Below are positions 20,157-30,802 of a stretch of 64,000 nt of DNA, one piece after another (within the stretch, counting starts at the first letter, position 1; each line of letters begins with the position of its first letter). The position numbers and the translations under genes were made by a program. The notes beneath the pieces are model-generated. The model ran no database searches. It was not told the DNA's origin and saw only the letters and a list, made by a program, of their open reading frames with translations. The stretch is taken from NCBI RefSeq assembly GCF_032854445.1, contig NC_088301.1:5380044-5444043 (forward strand). Direction: 5' to 3'. The stretch is from Liolophura sinensis. Its lineage: Eukaryota; Mollusca; Polyplacophora; Chitonida; Chitonidae.

Positions 20157-20955
20157 TGGTAAGCCACTTGAAGCTCGTTATTTTGGACCTTATGTAGTAG
20201 ACAAGAGGCTAAGTGATCTTAATTATATTATTTTCACTCCTGATCGGCGCAAATCTAGACAACTTTGTCACATTAACATGTTAAAGCCATATGTAGACAG
20301 AGATAGCACTGATCTCAATGTTGTACATCCTAGTGGAGTTGTTATCTCTTGTTTTCCAGTGCCAAGTTGTAAAAGAGAATTAAAGCGTTTTTTTTGGGCA
20401 TGACAGGTTATTATCGTAAGTTCTGTAGGAACTTTTCATTTGTTAGTGAGCCACTAACTCAGCTGTTAAAGAAAGGTGCTAAATTCTTGTGGTCCATTGA
20501 ATGTCAGAGATCTTTTGATAGATTAAAGGCCATGCTAAGCAGCGGCCCCATACTTGTAGCACCTGATTTTAATTTACCATTTAAGCTAGCTGTTGATGCC
20601 AGTGATATACCTGCTGGGGCAGTTTTGTTACAAGACAATGAAACAGATCACGTTGATCACCCTGTATGTTTTTTCTCTCGCAAATTTGACAAGTGCCAGA
20701 GAAATTATTCGACAATAGAAAAGGAGTGTCTGTCCTTGATTCTAGCATTACAGCATTTTGAAGTATATGTGACTTCGTCAAGTTACCCCATTGTTGTGTA
20801 TACAGATCACAATCCCTTGACCTTCTTGCACAAAACTAAAAGGTAAAAACCGAAGATTGTTACGGTGGAGTTCGCTTTTGCAAGAATTTAATCTAGAGAT
20901 TAGACACATAAAAGGGAAAGATAATGTGATTGCTGATTGTTTGTCACGTGTCTAG
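20150..20955 (+). pseudogene. Integrase tail, RT thumb and RNase H of the gypsy element
   Basis: 20150-20320 encodes a GPY/F-type module (ARYFGPYVV .. HINMLKPYVDR) in a shifted frame. After a short junction near 20370 the frame reads GMTGYYRKFCRNFS, the thumb region that normally follows the RT palm. It is followed by RNase H (LAVDASDIPAGAVL, CFFSRKFDKCQRNYSTIEKE, VYTDHNPLTFL). A further frameshift near 20840 leads to the RNase H end HIKGKDNVIADCLSRV and a stop at 20953. The fingers and palm of RT, with the YxDD box, are deleted. Confidence 0.8.
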
Positions 20956-21060
20956 TTGGTTTTCTGCAGCTTTGTTTTTAAAGACTGTGGTAAACGTTAT
21001 TATTATTATTCATGGTTATGAATATGTTAAAGAAAGTTTTATGCAAAACTTTCTTTCCCT

Positions 21061-21071
21061 GAAGGGTGGGG
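21061..21071 (+). other. Polypurine tract
   Basis: GAAGGGTGGGG lies immediately before the TGTTA start of the 3' LTR. Confidence 0.65.
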
Positions 21072-22070
21072 TGTTATGTATGACTATTTAACGTCTTCAT
21101 GTACTGTTAGTCTGCGGGCCTTTGTGTTATATGTTATAAGCATAACAGGGCCTGTTATATATGTACAGCGCGGACCTGGCCGAAAGCACCTTGTTCAATG
21201 CTCTGTTTATTTAACTGGCTGTTCATTGGCTGTTAATTCTGTGTCTAAGAATAGTTGAATCCACCTGGAGCGTATATAAGTCGTGTTTTCTGTGCAGAGA
21301 GGAGGTATTTTTGCTGCATCCACTGGGAGCCAGGAGAGTGTGCGACGCTCTCGTATAGAGTCCATTATGTTTATATGAGCTGGTGATGCCAGTTTCATTT
21401 GGGAGGACAGATTTTTATGCCGACACCGTTTGTGTACCACAGTAGTGCTGATGTCTGGTTTATGTGAATTTCTGCGGAAGTCACGTTTATTGGTGTTCGG
21501 ATCTTTATTATGATTATACAGTGTGGACTATGTAATTTGTTTAACACGCTGACCTCACCTGACCGACAAGGTCGTCAAGGACTCTAAACTGAAGTTTTCA
21601 GTTTTGCTAAGGACGTTCGTTCTGCCACAAGGTGACATTACTCTACGTCTCTGAACGGCTCGTTTGTGAGCTTCTGCGGGAGCTGTGACTGATCTGAAGT
21701 GGATTATACCTCCATGCCTGTATTTACCCTGTGTTGTGCTCTGCGGGTGTGACGTCATTCAAAGGCTTGACTGTTCCAGTTCTGTGTAACCTGTGTTCGT
21801 GTTCGCTAACCTGGCGAAATACCTGTCTAGGACAATTTGTGAATTGTGTGTTTATCCCATGGTCTTTACGTTGGATTTCCTGGAATACATTCCTTGGGAT
21901 GCAAAGGTGAACTGGAAACTTGTAAAGACCGGTAATACTGATGTGTAAGTTGTTGTTGTTGTTGAACTGTCTGTAAAACTGTACGTCTCATTTTATATAT
22001 AAAGCATTGTTTACATTGAAATATTGAGTCACTGAGTCTGTTTTCTGTTGCCGTTTTCAATACCGTAACA
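21072..22070 (+). repeat. 3' LTR (999 bp)
   Basis: Begins TGTTATGTATGAC and ends ATACCGTAACA, so the ends form a TGTTA/TAACA inverted pair. A TATATAAG box at 21273-21280 is a plausible promoter. The right flank goes straight into CGTACGTA microsatellite. Confidence 0.85.
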
Positions 22071-22403
22071 ATACGTACGTACGTACGTACGTACATACAT
22101 ACATACATACGTACGTACGTACGTACGTACGTGGAAGCGTGCGTAATTTAAAATTACATAATTACATAATTACATGTCTACACACGTACAAACGTACAAA
22201 CATACATATGCACAGACATAGATTAATACATCCATACACAGATATAGATTAATACATCCATATATATCTACATACATACTAACGTACAAACATACCTACA
22301 AAAATACATACGTATATACCTATCTACATACATACATACATACCTATACACCTACATACCTACCTACCTATACACGTACATAAGTAAATACATGTATACA
22401 TAC
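22071..22403. repeat. CGTACATA/CATA microsatellite with unique island
   Basis: Short tetranucleotide repeats surround a non-repeat island (GGAAGCGTGCGTAATTTAAA) and a 34-bp duplication (ACAGACATAGATTAATACATCC). Homologous to 32640-32965. Confidence 0.85.
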
Positions 22404-22677
22404 GGGGCCCTCCGTGGCTCAGATTTTTAGCGCTCTAGCGCAACGTAATGACCCAGGAGTCTCTCACCAATGCGGTCAATGTGAGTTCAAGTCTCACCAA
22501 TACGGTCACTGTGAGTTCCAGTCTAGCTCATGCTGGCTTCCTCTCCGGACGTACGTGGAAAGGTCTGACAGCAACCTGCGGATGGTCGTGTGTTTCCACC
22601 CACCATAATGCTGGCCGCCGTCGTATAAGTGAAATACCCTTGGGTACGGCGTAAAACACCAACCAAATAAATAAAGA
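22404..22677 (+). mobile_element. Full-length tRNA-derived SINE with duplicated B-box segment
   Basis: Starts GGGGCCCTCCGTGGCTCAG (A-box-like). It then has two copies of CTCACCAATRCGGTCA followed by GTGAGTTC, the central domain and the tail AACCAAATAAATAAAG. The CTCACCAAT..GAGTTC segment occurs once in the other SINEs here. Confidence 0.85.
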
Positions 22678-22835
22678 AACATATATACATACATACGTAC
22701 ATACATTCATACGTACATATCTACATACATACATACCTACATGTGTTAAACATACATGCGTGCAAACCCATATACCCAGCTACATATATACGCGCATAGG
22801 TAAATACATAAATGAGTACATACCTACATACCACA

Positions 22836-22866
<31 letters not shown>
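22678..22866. repeat. CATA and (AC)n microsatellite
   Basis: CATACATACGTACATA repeats, then a pure AC run at about 22831-22866. Confidence 0.9.
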
Positions 22867-22871
<5 letters not shown>

Positions 22872-22882
22872 GACGTACACAT

Positions 22883-22955
22883 GGGGCCTCCGTGGCTCAG
22901 TTGGGTAGCGCGCTAGCGCAGTGTAATGACCCAGAAATCTCTCACCAATTGCCTA
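22883..22955 (+). mobile_element. SINE 5' head only
   Basis: GGGGCCTCCGTGGCTCAGTT to TCTCTCACCAATTGCC is the tRNA-like head of the first SINE family. It is broken off and joined to intron sequence (GTATGTTTGCTTTGGGAG). Confidence 0.8.
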
Positions 22956-23430
22956 AGGTTCTCGTATGTTTGCTTTGGGAGACACCCACAATTTTGTGCG
23001 CGCGTGTTATACGCTGACGTAAACACTCGAAAAACGCACTTGTTTGTTTACTTGCAATACCTCAAAGAGGCGACCACACTTGTGTATGGACGTGTTAAGT
23101 GGTGAAGTCAACAGGAGAAGAAAAAACAATTTTAAAGTGATTTGAAATTTTGACTTCAGTCTATGATCTCATGGCAGCTGATATATGGTGACGTTAAAAG
23201 AGAGCACACCAGTAGTGTGTGCAGCAGTTATTTAGGGTCTATGCTGACGTCAGTACAGGGACGACCATAAACAAAAGTGAATGCGGAATGAGCAAGATGC
23301 TAGTCTGTCATCTTTTAGGGCACGTAAGCTGTTAGCTCAGTTCTAATCTCAGAAAATATCTAAAGGCTCAGAGTAAATGTAACTCTTGAAAATTTTTGTG
23401 CAGCTTAGCCGCAACATGCTTATTTTTTAC
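22956..23430 (-). other. Intron 5 of copy B, part next to exon 5
   Basis: No gene. Contains TGACGTMA-type motifs around 23017, 23190 and 23245, as in the other copies. Confidence 0.5.
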
Positions 23431-24354
23431 CTGAGTATAGTCTTTCCGAATGATCCGGACAGATATTTCTTCCCCAGCGGGTGTAGACAGCTCCTCCTGA
23501 AAATCGGTAAAACACAATAGAATGATTCAGCTAGTGCTAAAATCAACATTTAAATTTAAGCACGGTGGCTAAGTTTTAGCGAAGTGAACCGTCACTTCTG
23601 ATATCTTCAGTATGATGTTACAGTGAGGCATAACTATACATATGTCGACACTGTCCAGATCTACTACCAGTAGATCTCAGACGTGATATATATATAAGGA
23701 TATAAACGACGTTAAACACAAAGTCAGGAAAAAAATACGGAGGATTTTTACTTATTCGCTAGGTACAACCGGTCGCTTATTAATATCATATACTTGGTCA
23801 TTTGGTCATTTTTACTGCAAGCATATTTAAATTTTATTTAACTTCATAACCCGGCTTAACCTTCAAGATCAGTATATAGCTACTAAATAAAAGATACAGA
23901 AAAATTAAACTGGACACGACAACGACAAATTGGTGATTAGTGATAAAATGTATCTGTTCTTATATTACAACAGAAAAACCAACTAGTCTTTTATTGCCCG
24001 TTGACTACAAATGTCAAAATCCCGTTTTAAAATAATGATATGAACACTATATTCATGTCTTCCCGTTTTCCTCATATTTTCACCTACATTGCTTTCTTAC
24101 CATGACTTATGGATTTTGTGTCTTCCTCTGTTCCCGTTGTACCGTCTCCGGTGTTCACACCAGAACGGCCGATGTTGGCACCAGCCAATCGTTGTACGAG
24201 AGTCTGGAAAATCTTGTCCAACTGATTGTCCAGATTTATCACACTCTGAGGTCCCTAGGAGGGACAAACGATAGCAAGTACATGTAAATTATTGTGATTT
24301 AAATGCTTGCATGAGCTACAAATTTCTTTTATGTTTATATTATGGATAAAAAGA

Positions 24355-24440
24355 TTTTTTTTTTTTTTGATTGGTGTATTACGCTGTACTCAAGAATACT
24401 TCACTTATACGAAGACGGCAAGCATTATGGTGGGTGGAAT
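24355..24440 (-). mobile_element. SINE 3' fragment, copy B intron 3
   Basis: A T run, then TTGATTGGTGTATTACGCTG and CACTTATACGAAGACGGCAA, the reverse complement of the SINE tail. A deletion of about 200 bp relative to copy C (34960-35240) removes the rest. Confidence 0.8.
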
Positions 24441-26363
24441 ATGCATAGAATGTTCAGAATAAGTGACACTCTGCTTCATAATTGTGTCTTGTTCCTCTTA
24501 TCCCGGGGCTGAGGACTGTATATTTATGGCGTTGAGTTCGGTGGCCTGGTTGGGGAGGAACAGTTGCGCAATTAAAGCGTACATGAGACACATATTTTCA
24601 AATATTATTAACAATTTATGCACCAGAGTCCATTTCTTTTAGCCATTGGCCCTATATTTAGCTGTTTGTAAAATCAGCCATGCTCGCCACTAAAATGGAT
24701 TTTAGTCAGTGACACGTTGCAACCTAAGCTGTACACATGGATGTTGGAAATTGATATTCTTGCACAGAAAAATGAAGCTAGAATACTTTTTACTAATTTA
24801 GGACACTAACTGGATAAGCTTGATTTTGAGAGCAGGAACGCATTGTCGAGATCGGGTGCCGTCATAATTATTCAAAATCCAGTGACATGCTGGATAATGG
24901 GAGGAATTGAATATGTGTTGACAAAGGGCGACACTAGTTACTTAAAGAGATATGGAATTTCATCTAAACCCTGTATTTGACACTGGCATATTTGAGATTG
25001 TTTGCACGTTTTAGTATAATTTGACCTCCATCAATGCTTTTTATATTAGATGTTGTAGTAAATGATCTCACAGGAGTATGGTATTAGAGTTGGATGTTAG
25101 AAAATTGAAGAATTGGAAGACTCCTTCCAAATTTCACATTTTTTCATACTTTCTTAATTCTTTGGTGGTTAGTCTGATCCATCGTTTTGGAAATTTGAGT
25201 TGTCAATATTCACCTGCGACGTACAATTTGGTTGTCGGCTAGTACACGAATGCTGTTTCGACGCAAAGATTCTATGCATATTAAGTATTAGATTTGTATA
25301 CGCTGCAATGGAATCGCAATGTTTGAATAGCTGAGTTATATCCCGTACCTTCCGCTACGAATTATAAAAAGACAGGCCTCTGAATTGATCTTTTAAGAGT
25401 ATTTTTTACTTTTGTAAAAATAGTATGGGAATGGAATGTGTTAGGCTCATTGTTCACCAGAATTCACTTAAGCCCTGCTTCACAGATTATGACGTACTGA
25501 GTCCCCCCCCCCCCCCTCCCTCACAAACCTGCCATCTTGATCTCCAAATTTTAGAGAGTACATACGTGTTTCATGTAATGCAGACATGTTTAGCACATGC
25601 ATACATATTTAGCGCGTTTTATTCACATGCTAAATATAAATGCAATTTTTTGATATGCTAGGAAACGAAGAGACAGTTCTCGCTGAGACAAGTCTCGTCT
25701 ATTATTTGGGATTTATATATACCTAAGTGCTAGTATTTAACATTTGCGTTCGTGGTTATATTTCGATGTCCCCATTTGTGTGGAACAAAGACAACCAAAA
25801 GACTGCCGTCAGAAGGAAACCAGTACACATTATCATGACAAACTGCAGTTGTCACATAGTTTAGGTTGTAAATACACACAGCCGATGATAGATATCATTT
25901 TAATGTGTTTTTAACTTCCTACAATGCATATGTACTTTAACCGATGTCATGGATTTTTACATTGCTTACGCCTGCTTATTTATTCATTTATTTGATTGGT
26001 GTTTTTATGCTGTACTGAAGAATATTCACCTATACGACGGCAGCAAGTATTATGGTGGAGGAAACCGGGTACAGATACGGGGAAACCACAACCATCGGCA
26101 GGTTGTTAAAAAACCTCCCCACATACGGCCTATGCCTGATTAACTTCCCATGTCAGTCTTTTTAGTACTAAAGTAGGATGAAAAAGTTTACACAGAAATC
26201 AATGAAATAATTCGGCCCTAGGAAGCTAACTTCTGCGACATATAACTGGATGAAATAAGAAATGTTAACCGCTGGAACTTATATATGCACTTGGCAGGAA
26301 GCCAAAGTACTGGTTGCTCAATTAATATTATGGGGACGGGCTATTCGCTTCATGGTTACTTAC
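24441..26363 (-). other. Intron 3 of copy B
   Basis: No gene. 24650-25160 is the intronic paralogous block. 25504-25515 is a C run that differs in length from C. The remainder matches copy C closely. Confidence 0.5.
25974..26140 (-). mobile_element. SINE copy, reverse orientation, copy B intron 3
   Basis: TTTGATTGGTGTTTTTATGC through GGTGGAGGAAACCGG to CCCACATACGGCC. Orthologous copies at 36771 and 52023 show it was inserted before B, C and D separated. A and E lack it. Confidence 0.8.
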
Positions 26364-27431
26364 TGGAGGCCCTTTCTGCCCCGGTGGTCCGGGCGGCCCA
26401 TAAGGCCCCTGGATTCCGTCTCGTCCGTCCCGACCATCCCGACCCGGAAGTCCACAACAATCAGCGGGAGCACCTATAACCAAGGAGAAAAAACTCGTAT
26501 GTTGCCCACTTTTGAAATGTTACAAATTAACAGCAAAGTTATAAGAAAATCTAAAAACTAATCATACCGTAGGCTGTGTTGGTCCTTATCCAGTGTAGAG
26601 GTTAACAGCAAGTTGTATATGGAGTAACCAGTATTGCCAGACAAGGATTAATGCAAAATGTAGTTTGTTGTATTTAAGAACATGTTGTGAAGAGGAGAAT
26701 ATTTGTATGGGTGTATTGTTAAACGGAAACAGAGCTGTTTGACAGCATTAGAAAAACTCCCATGGTGCACTGAAGAGAAACGCTATCCGATCATTTATTC
26801 TTGGCAAATTTAGCGGTTAAGTATTTATCATTGACATCAGAATGGTAATACTTCAGAAATATGATAATGTTAAAGTCTCTTACCTGAGGCTGATCTTTCC
26901 ACTGTACTCTCTTCTTCAGTGACATGTTTACTTCTCCCGTCAGTTGATAGCCCCTGATATATAAACAGTAGATGAAGTATGTTTCTACCTCACCTAGTAT
27001 GACTGAACAGGGAAATAAGACCTACACCCAGATTCAGACAATGTCACTGATTTGCAACTATTTTAGGTGAATTCTTATTCGGAATATTTGATTTGAAGAT
27101 AAACTGTTCACAGCTTCTGTAGGTCATGGTGGAAGCAATTGTATGTGTCAATTGTCGATGAACGCAACTATGAATGACTTTTTCCACCACTCTATAAAAG
27201 CTTGATTTCGCCCCTGAGTATCAATCAAGATTGGTGTAATCCTTTTGCATGACTGGTGGACAAATCTCAGCGCGGTGATATCAAACACTCACCTGACCAT
27301 TGACAAAGGTACACACCACAAGACAATGATAATCATCTTGCACACACTTGTTAAGCTGCAGTATATTGGCTGTAGCTACAGAACGGTAGCAAGTTTTAGT
27401 CTGACTGGACTTTGGTGAAATCAACAGAGTG

Positions 27432-27440
27432 TATTTATAA
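27432..27440 (-). promoter_or_regulatory. TATA box of copy B
   Basis: Minus-strand TTATAAATA, 96 bp upstream of the exon 1 ATG. Confidence 0.6.
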
Positions 27441-28000
27441 GCCAGACTGTCACTAGATATCTACACAACCAGCCCACATAAACGGTCTGTTTATATATCT
27501 TACTTATAAGTCAGATTAGTTTATGTAAACTAATCTCATAATACTGAGCGTTTGTATATCTACGGTATTGGTTGTTTATACCAAGAAATACTTCTTTCAT
27601 AGTAAATTAACCTATCCTATATGGCACTTGAGACCCTTTCCACATTTACATGTGGCTATCGTGGGAATGTTCCTGATGTTGCTGGGGTTTTCTGTAACTC
27701 ATTTTAAATATACATGTAGTCACACAGTTAACAGAAAGAATTTCATGCCATCCGTCAGTGGATGCTGGCACCAGAGTGTTTATTCAGGTGCAGTTCATAT
27801 AGGGTTCTGAGGTGAACCATATCCTGGAATATTGGACTTCCGAAAAGAGAAAAAAGAGCTTGTAGATAATATTTAAACATTTACATTTAAATATTTAAAC
27901 ATTCTGGCAGCTACATGAAATATAAACCTATACTATTTGCTCAAGGCGAAATGATATTTATATGAGAATCTGAACTTCCAATGAACTTGTGGTATTCTAG

Positions 28001-28196
28001 CCTCTTACCATTGTGAGCTCAACCCAAGTCACGCCGGCCTCCTCTCCACTTGCATAGGCGGGAAGCTTTTACTGCAACCTGCAGATTGTCGTAGCTTTTT
28101 CCCATGCTTTGTCTAATTTTACTCACCATTGTTCTGGTGCCCGTCATACAAGTGAAACATCCTCCGTACGGAGTAAAAAAACCTATCAAATAAATA
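28001..28196 (+). mobile_element. Old SINE copy, B unit
   Basis: Ortholog of 5282-5469, from CCTCTTACCATTGTGAGCTC to CCTATCAAATAAATAA. Confidence 0.6.
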
Positions 28197-29752
28197 ATTA
28201 AATGATCAGAATCATGATGGATTAATATGGATTATCCACCACTGTTCGCTATTAGCGGCAGAATTTATAAGCAGTATTTACTTTAACAGTATTATGTGTT
28301 ATTACGTGTTTTATTTTATTACTTTTCTGATGTTTGACTGATTGGTTTTTACCGCAAGAACATTTTAACCTATATGACAGCAGTCAGGTTTATGGATAGA
28401 TGAGTTTATATTGTATGAGAGTTCGTCTGACAATTACAGTTTGTGGTTAAACGAGATCGATCCTGTACTTCTTCTTGACATATGAGGATATTATATATCA
28501 AGGATATTTTATCTGATCATAACTGAATGAGAATGTGCCAGAGTGTAGAACAACTTTTCTTTAAATATAACCTACAGGAATAGTCTTACGACATTTATAT
28601 TATACAGATCCGAATTTTGACTGAAAATCCGGTCATATCAAAATACTCTAACATGATAGGTGTGCTCTACATGGGCTTACACCTGGATGTGAGTATAGGG
28701 CCTACCGAGAGTTAAGGAAGAGTCGAGGAGAACGATTGTGTCAGTGTAACATGACTCAGTAAGGTAACGCGCTCTGTTTGTGTTATTTGTGTAACTTCGG
28801 GTAAGTAAAACGCAAAATGCATCCTGGTAATCATTACATATAGTTTAAAGCTACATCTCGGGGATGAGTGAAGCGGATATGTTCATGGTTACCGTTTTTT
28901 ACACCTGGTTTAGTTTTGGTAGGATTATAAACAACAATGAGAAAGTGTTTTGCAGAGATCCATTGCTAAGATCTATTTTATATATTTAGTTTTCTGTAAA
29001 ATCAGCCATACTCGCTACCAAAATTGCTTTTAGTAAGCGACATGTAACAATACATGCTCTTCATATTATTGCAAAGGAAATGGAGTTAAAATAATTTATT
29101 TAATTTATAATGTTAAACTCCACAAGCTCAGTTTTGGCACCAAGAACTTGTTGCCTCAGGTGACGTCATCATTATTCAAAAGCATGTTACATGCTGGGCA
29201 ATGCTGGAGAGTATTTTGTTTTACAATGGCTGCACCAATAAGCGGTTTGAATAAACTCTGTGCAGTGGGACAACCAACGCTAGTGTCTCTACGAACTGAA
29301 TACATCGCTTTAATTTGCTAACATCCATCACTAAATCTATACTGCCGTGAGATCATATACTACAAGAGATAAAATAAATTTGATTTTGTATTGTTATATT
29401 ACACTAAAACGTGTCAACAATTTCAAAGATATCAGTGTCAGTAAGAGGGTTTACAGTTATGTTGATAGCAGGTACCTGATGTCGCCCTCCGTCAAACATG
29501 TTGAACTCCGCCAGTGATTTTTGAATAATTCTGATGTCACCGCGGACAATGGGTACTTGCCATGGAAACCGAGCTGATGGGCTTAAACATTATGAATTAG
29601 AAAAAGTGCAAGAATATGAACTTCCAACATATTTACGTGTAGAGTTTCTGTTGTTACGTGTCACTGACCAGCGCCAATTTGATAGCCAGTATGACTGATT
29701 TTACAGATAGCTAAATATAGGCAACTCGCTTAAAGAAATAGAAAGATCCATA
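28197..29752. other. B-C intergenic unit sequence
   Basis: No gene is seen. 28980-29750 is the intergenic member of the paralogous block pair (CTGTAAAATCAGCCATACTCG .. AACATTATGAATTAGAAA). Confidence 0.5.
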
Positions 29753-29968
29753 ATGGATTCTGTCCCCGGTTGCAACGTTGGGATATGGAGCAAACACAAT
29801 GAAGAAATGTTCATTGGCAGTTCTTCCAATCTGATTGTGCCTAATGCAGTGGCACACACGATGTCAAATGGCATAAGTAATCCTCCTTGTTTCATGTATA
29901 TCTCTATACGTCAACCTGCTGTGTTTATGCTGTCTGTCACCATTCCTGACCAAGTAAATGTCCCCTAA
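29753..29968 (+). other. Conserved small ORF, C unit
   Basis: 71 codons starting MDSVPGCNVGIWSKHNEE. The C-terminal two thirds matches the B-unit frame at 14045 almost exactly, while its first 25 codons differ mostly at replacement sites. Confidence 0.3.
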
Positions 29969-30249
29969 CCGGAAGAAGAAAGCTGGATTCGAACATTTGG
30001 ATGCGATTAGTATTTCTTAACGAGTTTTTGAGTGTTGTAAAATCACCAGTCGTACCCGTCGACCAGAAGAAGATTCTCTGTGTTGCTGGTGATTCACATG
30101 TGACCAAGTAAGAAGATAAGCAGATTCATGGGTATGGAAGTTGAGTAGATTATTGCTACCCTCCTATTCACCATATCGGGAGTGCTAGATCAATCCTGTG
30201 GCGAGTCACATCTAATATCTTTAAAGTTGTAACTTCTTCGAATTCCTTG

Positions 30250-30478
30250 GAATTCAGCATGAAGGGGACAACTAGTTGACCTGTATCAGCATAATGGCTC
30301 GGGCAGGGCGCCTTAATTGCCTTCGGTAAGGCGTCTCAGTGAAGCTGCACTAGATAAAAGAGCGATGGAAATCCGACTTGCAACAAGGAGGCACATTACA
30401 AGCGTTCTAACAATTCTTTCGTCGTCATTTGACTGACATATTGTTAAGTACGACGTTAAACCAAAAGCACCCACCCAC
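30250..30478 (+). mobile_element. Second-family SINE, C unit
   Basis: Ortholog of 14540-14783, with a short deletion near its start that removes ATAGTGCAACA. Confidence 0.7.
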
Positions 30479-30613
30479 CCAGCCTATTCAAAATAGTCAC
30501 AAACATCAGGTAACTTTGTATTGTCAGCAGAAGCATCCACAAATAAACCGAAGACCGTCAAAAGGATAACAAAAATCGATTAGCTTATAATGTGAAAACA
30601 AGGTGTATAAACG

Positions 30614-30619
30614 TTTATT
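30614..30619 (-). terminator. Poly(A) signal of copy C
   Basis: Minus-strand AATAAA, about 185 bp past the stop codon. Confidence 0.5.
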
Positions 30620-30802
30620 TATTTTCATCAGAGCAATTAGGTAGAAGTATTATTCGAATTTTTGTTCTGGTCTTTTATTGTACTCATGCTTCTTCCCTAC
30701 AACATCTCACTATAATGCATTTAATCGCATTAGTGTGAAAGCAAAATATTCTATAATTGAGAGACAGTACCAGCTATTGTATTACCAAATGAACTGAAAA
30801 GA

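Larger units (their letters stand above)
16777..22070 (+). mobile_element. Defective Ty3/gypsy LTR retrotransposon, Gmr1-like domain order
   Basis: The order is: 5' LTR remnant, primer binding site, gag, protease, integrase with GPY/F module, RT thumb, RNase H, polypurine tract, full 3' LTR. Integrase therefore lies before RT/RNase H, as is known for Gmr1-type elements, and not after them as in standard Ty3/gypsy. The RT palm with its catalytic aspartates is missing, and most of the 5' LTR is missing. There are frameshifts in gag, at the end of integrase and in RNase H. It sits in intron 5 of collagen copy B on the opposite strand. Copy C, otherwise nearly identical, lacks it, so it inserted after B and C separated. 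Confidence 0.85.
15103..27336 (-). pseudogene. Short-chain collagen C4-like gene, copy B (frameshift in exon 1)
   Basis: Exon 1 is 27293-27336, exon 2 26884-26953, exon 3 26364-26473, exon 4 24101-24254, exon 5 23431-23496 and exon 6 15103-15596. Exons 2-6 are open in one frame with matching phases, and all junctions are GT-AG. Exon 3 reads CCGLPGRDGRD and on through 10 triplets. Exon 6 gives a 164-residue domain with nine cysteines and one N-linked sequon (NKT). Exon 1 is 44 instead of 45 nt: one T is missing in the signal-peptide codons, which throws the ATG out of frame. No alternative in-frame ATG is seen in exon 2. Intron 5 is swollen to 7.8 kb by a Ty3/gypsy insertion. Apart from that insertion the copy is almost identical to C. 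A one-base assembly error could be the only lesion. Confidence 0.75.

Noticed and set aside
22404-22500. Possible tRNA gene
   Set aside because: The A- and B-box-like motifs belong to the SINE head. The spacing and stems do not give a tRNA cloverleaf, and the element continues into the SINE body.
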